This document shows positions 60,957 to 64,000 of a stretch of DNA of 64,000 bases, in pieces (the first letter of the stretch is position 1; each line of letters opens with the position of its first letter). The position numbers and the translations under genes were made by a program. The notes beneath the pieces are model-generated. The model saw nothing but the letters and a program-made list of their open reading frames with translations. It ran no database searches and had not been told where the DNA came from. The stretch is from Brevibacillus composti (GTDB lineage Bacteria; Bacillota; Bacilli; Brevibacillales; Brevibacillaceae): the NCBI RefSeq assembly GCF_016406105.1, contig NZ_CP066308.1:3397501-3461500 (forward strand), written 5' to 3'.

Positions 60957-61688
60957 TCAGCTTCGCTCTCCCGCCGGCTTTGGATCTGTCTTCCCTTTGG
61001 CCGGGACCAATGCCCAAAAGAAGGTTTGCGCGATCGAGGAGGCGAGGAGATCGGGATGTAGATCGTCGCGATGATAAACGACGCCCCGTAGAGCAAAGCG
61101 ACCGCATTGCTGGCGGCAAACAGCCGCTTTTTAAACATCGCAAAGGAGATGATCGGCTCCTCCGCGCGCCGTTCGACGACGATGAAAAGCGCGAACATCA
61201 GGCTGACGACAGCACCCACCAGCGTGACCGCTCCCCACCAGTCGATCTTCTGCTTGCGATACCCCAGCGTCTCTTTGTAGTAGACACTGATAAAAATGAG
61301 CGACAACAGCCCGATCGGAACATTGATGTAAAACACCCAGTGCCAGCTGATGTACTCGGTTATGTAGGCGCCCAAAAGCGGACCAAAAACGCTGGAGGTG
61401 CCAAAGACGGCACCAAAAAGACCGGTCATCTTCCCCCGCTTCTCCGGCGGATAGATGTCAAAGATGATCGTAAAGGCGATCGGCATGAGCGCTCCCCCGC
61501 CGATCCCCTGGATGGCGCGGTGATGCTCAATTGGACGATGCTGTTCGCCGTCCGTTGTCCATCCCGCCCATTTCCGCCACGATGGTGCCCATGGCTGTCG
61601 CGACTATGGTGTTATCCATCGATGCCATCAAGAGACCTAGCAGGAGTCCCGCTACCACAAATCCAACTTTGCTCTCTTTTGCAATCAC
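60957..61688 (-). pseudogene. Decayed MFS multidrug transporter (DHA2/EmrB type)
   Basis: Pieces of one 14-helix transporter survive in order but with sections missing. A GTG near 61688 (GGAGGAGTACC upstream) opens a normal N-terminus (VVAGLLLGLLMASMDNTIVATAMGT and EMGGMD). The next segment resumes near NSIVQLSI and then shifts frame into RAIQGIGGGALMPIAFTIIFD, so about 35-40 codons are lost. The middle runs well to IIATIYIPIS, then jumps to a C-terminal-like piece (SSIAQTFFWALVPAKGK) in another frame. At least two deletions and two frame changes make it non-functional. Confidence 0.82.
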
Positions 61689-61761
61689 ACGGTACTCCTC
61701 CGTTTGTTTATCGCATTTGTTCGCATCTTATTTTTTTGAAAACGGCGATATCCCATTCAGA

Positions 61762-63237
61762 TGAGCCTTTTGCATAAATCTAAACCCTTGAGCAACAAGG
61801 TTTTCTGAGCATAAAAAAAGGACTTCACCCCGACCTGGAGAAGTTTTTCGGTGACCAAACCACAAACCCCAGAGGAGGGAAGTCACTTTGTATATTCTCC
61901 AAGAAAGTCTGTTTTCCTTTGAGGAACTGCAAAAGTTAGAATCGCGGGAGCGATTGCCTATTTTCTTCAGCGTGCTTGATTTACGTCCCTACGCCCAACA
62001 GCTAAGAAGTACTTCACCCCGTGGTGCTGAAGGGCACTGCCGCCAAGCGATTCTTCGGGCACTCCTGGTCGCACCGTTGGAAGGAATCTCAACATTTACC
62101 ACATTGCAGCGTCGTCTTGAGTTGGATTTGCGTTTCAGATATCAATGCGGTTTCCCTTTAGACCGCTCAGCTCCATCAATCGCTACGATTAGCCGAGTAT
62201 TTGCCGAACTGACCAGGAAGGGGTTGGCAGAGCAACTATTTCTGGATCTCGTTCGCTTCTGCCAAAGTGAAGGAATCATCAAGGGGAACCATCTGGCCAT
62301 CGACAGCGCAGCCATTGAAGCGTATGAAAAGAAGCAACCGAAGTCTCGCAGTGAGCAGACAGGCAATGCCAATTGGGGAGCCAAATTCGACTCGTTCGGA
62401 AATAAGCTTTCGTGGTTTGGGTACAAGATTCACCTTGCGGTGGATACAAAAAGCGAATTGCCCATGGCTCTTAAGGTCACTCCCGCCCATATAAATGACG
62501 GAGATATGGGTCCTGTGCTGATGGAGCAGGTAGCGGCTCGTCGGCTAACAAAAGTGGACTTCGTCATGATGGATGCCGGATACGATCAGTTGAAGAATTA
62601 CATAGCTGCTCGTAGAATCGGGGCGCAAGCGATTATCCCACTAAATCTACGCAATGAGAAAGAGCCTCCCGCTGGCATGACGTCAAATGGGACTCCCTGC
62701 TGCTCCATGGGGTACGAGATGACGTATTGGGGAGCCGATGGCGACCAACTCAAGTTCCGCTGCCCCCATGCAACAGGAAAAGTGGACTGTCCTCTCGGCA
62801 TGGCGGCTTGTTCTGCATCGAATTACGGCATGGTGGTGAAAGTCGACATCAAGGATGATCTTCGTCGATACAGCCATCCACATCGAGATACCAAACGCTG
62901 GAAAGAACTTTACAACGAACGAACCAGTGTAGAGCGTTGCAACTCTCGCCTCAAATCGTATTTGACAGCCAATTCCCTGCATGTATGGGGCATCGAGAAA
63001 GTCAAGACGCATGTATATCTGAATGCCATCGTCCTTTTGGTTTCCGCACTGGCTGTGGCAAGAATACATAAGATCGAGAAGGAAGCTGCGTAAAAAACGG
63101 AGCGATAAAATTCTGCAGGTCTGCCCAAAATCAGTGTTAGCCCTTGATTTTCTTTTATTTTGATAACAATTCTTCATGCAAGGACTCCTTCGAATTTATC
63201 GCGTCTAATCAAGAAGTGAATTTTGCAAAAGGCTCAG
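61762..63237. mobile_element. Complete insertion sequence (about 1.48 kb)
   Basis: Terminal inverted repeats TGAGCCTTTTGCA at 61762-61774 and its complement at 63225-63237 are identical over 13 bases and partly matched beyond. They enclose one intact transposase gene. The only candidate target duplication is GA. The element is visibly less GC-rich than its surroundings. It lies between the start of the decayed MFS gene and the terminator of the next gene. Confidence 0.85.
61888..63093 (+). CDS. DDE transposase (IS4/IS1182-like)
   Basis: 401 residues, intact. N-terminal DUF772-like region (HCRQAILRALLVAPLEGIST, SIATISRVFAEL). Candidate catalytic residues: Asp in LAIDSAAIEAYEKK, Asp in VMMDAGYDQLKNY, and Glu in YNERTSVERCNSRLKSYL. 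A cysteine-bearing segment (RCPHATGKVDCPLG) sits between the second Asp and the Glu. GAGGAGGGAAG precedes the TTG start. The exact IS family needs a database match. Confidence 0.88.
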   Translation: MYILQESLFSFEELQKLESRERLPIFFSVLDLRPYAQQLRSTSPRGAEGHCRQAILRALLVAPLEGISTFTTLQRRLELDLRFRYQCGFPLDRSAPSIATISRVFAELTRKGLAEQLFLDLVRFCQSEGIIKGNHLAIDSAAIEAYEKKQPKSRSEQTGNANWGAKFDSFGNKLSWFGYKIHLAVDTKSELPMALKVTPAHINDGDMGPVLMEQVAARRLTKVDFVMMDAGYDQLKNYIAARRIGAQAIIPLNLRNEKEPPAGMTSNGTPCCSMGYEMTYWGADGDQLKFRCPHATGKVDCPLGMAACSASNYGMVVKVDIKDDLRRYSHPHRDTKRWKELYNERTSVERCNSRLKSYLTANSLHVWGIEKVKTHVYLNAIVLLVSALAVARIHKIEKEAA

Positions 63238-63266
63238 ATAAAAAACAGCGCATGGAAGCGCTGCAA
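63238..63266 (-). terminator. Terminator of the right-edge gene
   Basis: On the minus strand CAGCGC and GCGCTG pair around a short loop, followed by TTTTTT. It ends exactly at the insertion sequence's right inverted repeat. A second hairpin (CCGAATTT region, 63273-63310) overlaps the gene's stop. Confidence 0.65.
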
Positions 63267-63290
63267 AGGAAACCAATCCGAGCTTGTCTC

Positions 63291-64000
63291 TCATGGGAAA
63301 TTCGGATTGTAAGGCCTCGGGACCGGAGTCGCCGGCGGCTTGCTGTAATGGGTGATCGTCGGCGGTTGAAAGCCGGCCTGCTGGCTTTGATACATCTTGT
63401 AGGCCGCTTCCGACATCGGCTCGACAAAAGGCTTGATTTCTCCCGTGTAGGGATTTTTTTCGTAAGGGAGGTTAAACGTCCGCGTTCCATCGCTTTTTCG
63501 CATGATAGTGCCGTCGGACAGCTCTACCCAGCCGCTGTTCGGGCTGCCGTAATCGACCACGTATACGCCTTCATCCGAGTAAGCGGGAGCGCCGTATGGC
63601 GAATAGCCTGCTGGCTGTGTCGCTGCCGGATTCGCGGGTTGCCCGGCCGTCTGTTTTTTCGTCTGCGCCGCTTTCTTCGCACTGGCCGTCTGCGCAGCCT
63701 TCTTTACCGGTTTCTTCGCCTGTGCGGCTGTCTTTGCTTGTGCAGCCGGCTTGTGTTGCCCCTGCGCAACGCTCCCCTGAGCGGAGAAGCGCTGTGCAGC
63801 GTCGCTTTTTTCCGCCGACTGGGCCCATTTCTGAAAGACCGCTTGGGCGGCTTGAGGGTCTTGGTTGGAGAAATCGACACCCGCCGCTGCTGCTGTCGCT
63901 TTTTCACGGGCAGTGCCCGCTTCCCCCGCCTTGGCCGAGGCCGACACCGATTTGTACAAGGCAGGCCATATGTAGGCATTCAGCCCAAGCAAAGCCGCCA
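63291..64000 (-). CDS. Ala/Lys-rich hypothetical protein, 5' end outside window
   Basis: Not recognised. The frame is open to the window edge; a TTG at 63992 is possible, but the sequence upstream (AALLGLNAYIW) reads as a continuing hydrophobic segment, so the start is probably outside. After a short hydrophobic stretch comes a low-complexity region of about 80 residues rich in Ala, Lys, Gln (AAQAKKPVKKAAQTASAKK), then a Pro/Tyr/Gly-rich C-terminus (GWVELSDGTIMRKSDGTRTF, KNPYTGEIKPF). It resembles a membrane-anchored or secreted protein with a flexible wall-spanning linker; that is inference. Confidence 0.6.
   Translation of the reverse strand, partial: AALLGLNAYIWPALYKSVSASAKAGEAGTAREKATAAAAGVDFSNQDPQAAQAVFQKWAQSAEKSDAAQRFSAQGSVAQGQHKPAAQAKTAAQAKKPVKKAAQTASAKKAAQTKKQTAGQPANPAATQPAGYSPYGAPAYSDEGVYVVDYGSPNSGWVELSDGTIMRKSDGTRTFNLPYEKNPYTGEIKPFVEPMSEAAYKMYQSQQAGFQPPTITHYSKPPATPVPRPYNPNFP

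Overview
The window looks like the chromosome of a GC-rich, endospore-forming Bacillota of the Brevibacillus/Paenibacillaceae type. The evidence is a Spo0E-family phosphatase, Bacillus-type sdhCAB, a dctB/dctS/dctR set and a ykkCD pair that read like their B. subtilis counterparts, a CbiH60-type cobalamin enzyme, and strong AGGAGG-like ribosome binding sites. The genus is inference. Almost all genes lie on the minus strand until about 54.1 kb, where a plus-strand operon begins.

Layout. 0-10.2 kb: end of a glycosyltransferase, coaA, dps, an LD-carboxypeptidase with an oligopeptide-binding protein, the C4-dicarboxylate sensing genes dctS/dctR with a divergent dctB broken by a one-base frameshift, a Spo0E-like gene and a TagO/WecA-type transferase. 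10.2-11.1 kb: the guanidinium exporter pair ykkC/ykkD behind a guanidine-I riboswitch and its terminator. 11.2-26.5 kb: a large catabolic gene set for dicarboxylic acids. It holds two uptake systems (DctPQM-type TRAP and an SLC13 carrier), a MaoC hydratase, a GntR regulator, a two-subunit acyl-CoA ligase, an MmgE/PrpD protein, a second-looking sdhCAB, a two-subunit class I fumarase and a CitE-type lyase. A palindrome, ATTGGATCCAAT, or a close variant, sits at the promoters of its four main transcription units and is probably the operator of the GntR protein. 26.6-34 kb: a four-carbon acid-sugar kinase with PdxA2, an enhancer-binding-protein relative with a ruined ATPase, and a LctP-family permease divergent from an XRE-cupin regulator.

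34-54 kb: a run of 20 co-directional, mostly overlapping genes encodes an oxygen-independent (cobalt-early) cobalamin pathway from uroporphyrinogen III to adenosylcobalamin, behind one cobalamin riboswitch with an intrinsic terminator. Two proteins are unusual: CbiX with a histidine-repeat tail, and CbiH fused to a sulfite-reductase-like iron-sulfur domain. 54.1-60.9 kb: a ddpX-ddpABCDF operon for D-Ala-D-Ala dipeptide use, closed by an XRE-cupin gene and a terminator. 60.9-64 kb: a decayed MFS gene, a complete insertion sequence, and the end of an Ala/Lys-rich protein.

The strongest candidate for something not well described is the 11-26 kb gene set. Its enzymes can be ordered into an oxidise, hydrate, activate with CoA, and cleave route for a C4 or C5 dicarboxylate (for example methylsuccinate to mesaconate to citramalate to pyruvate plus acetyl-CoA, or an itaconate route through the MaoC hydratase). 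The substrate is inferred, not shown by the sequence. No CRISPR array, tRNA or rRNA was seen.
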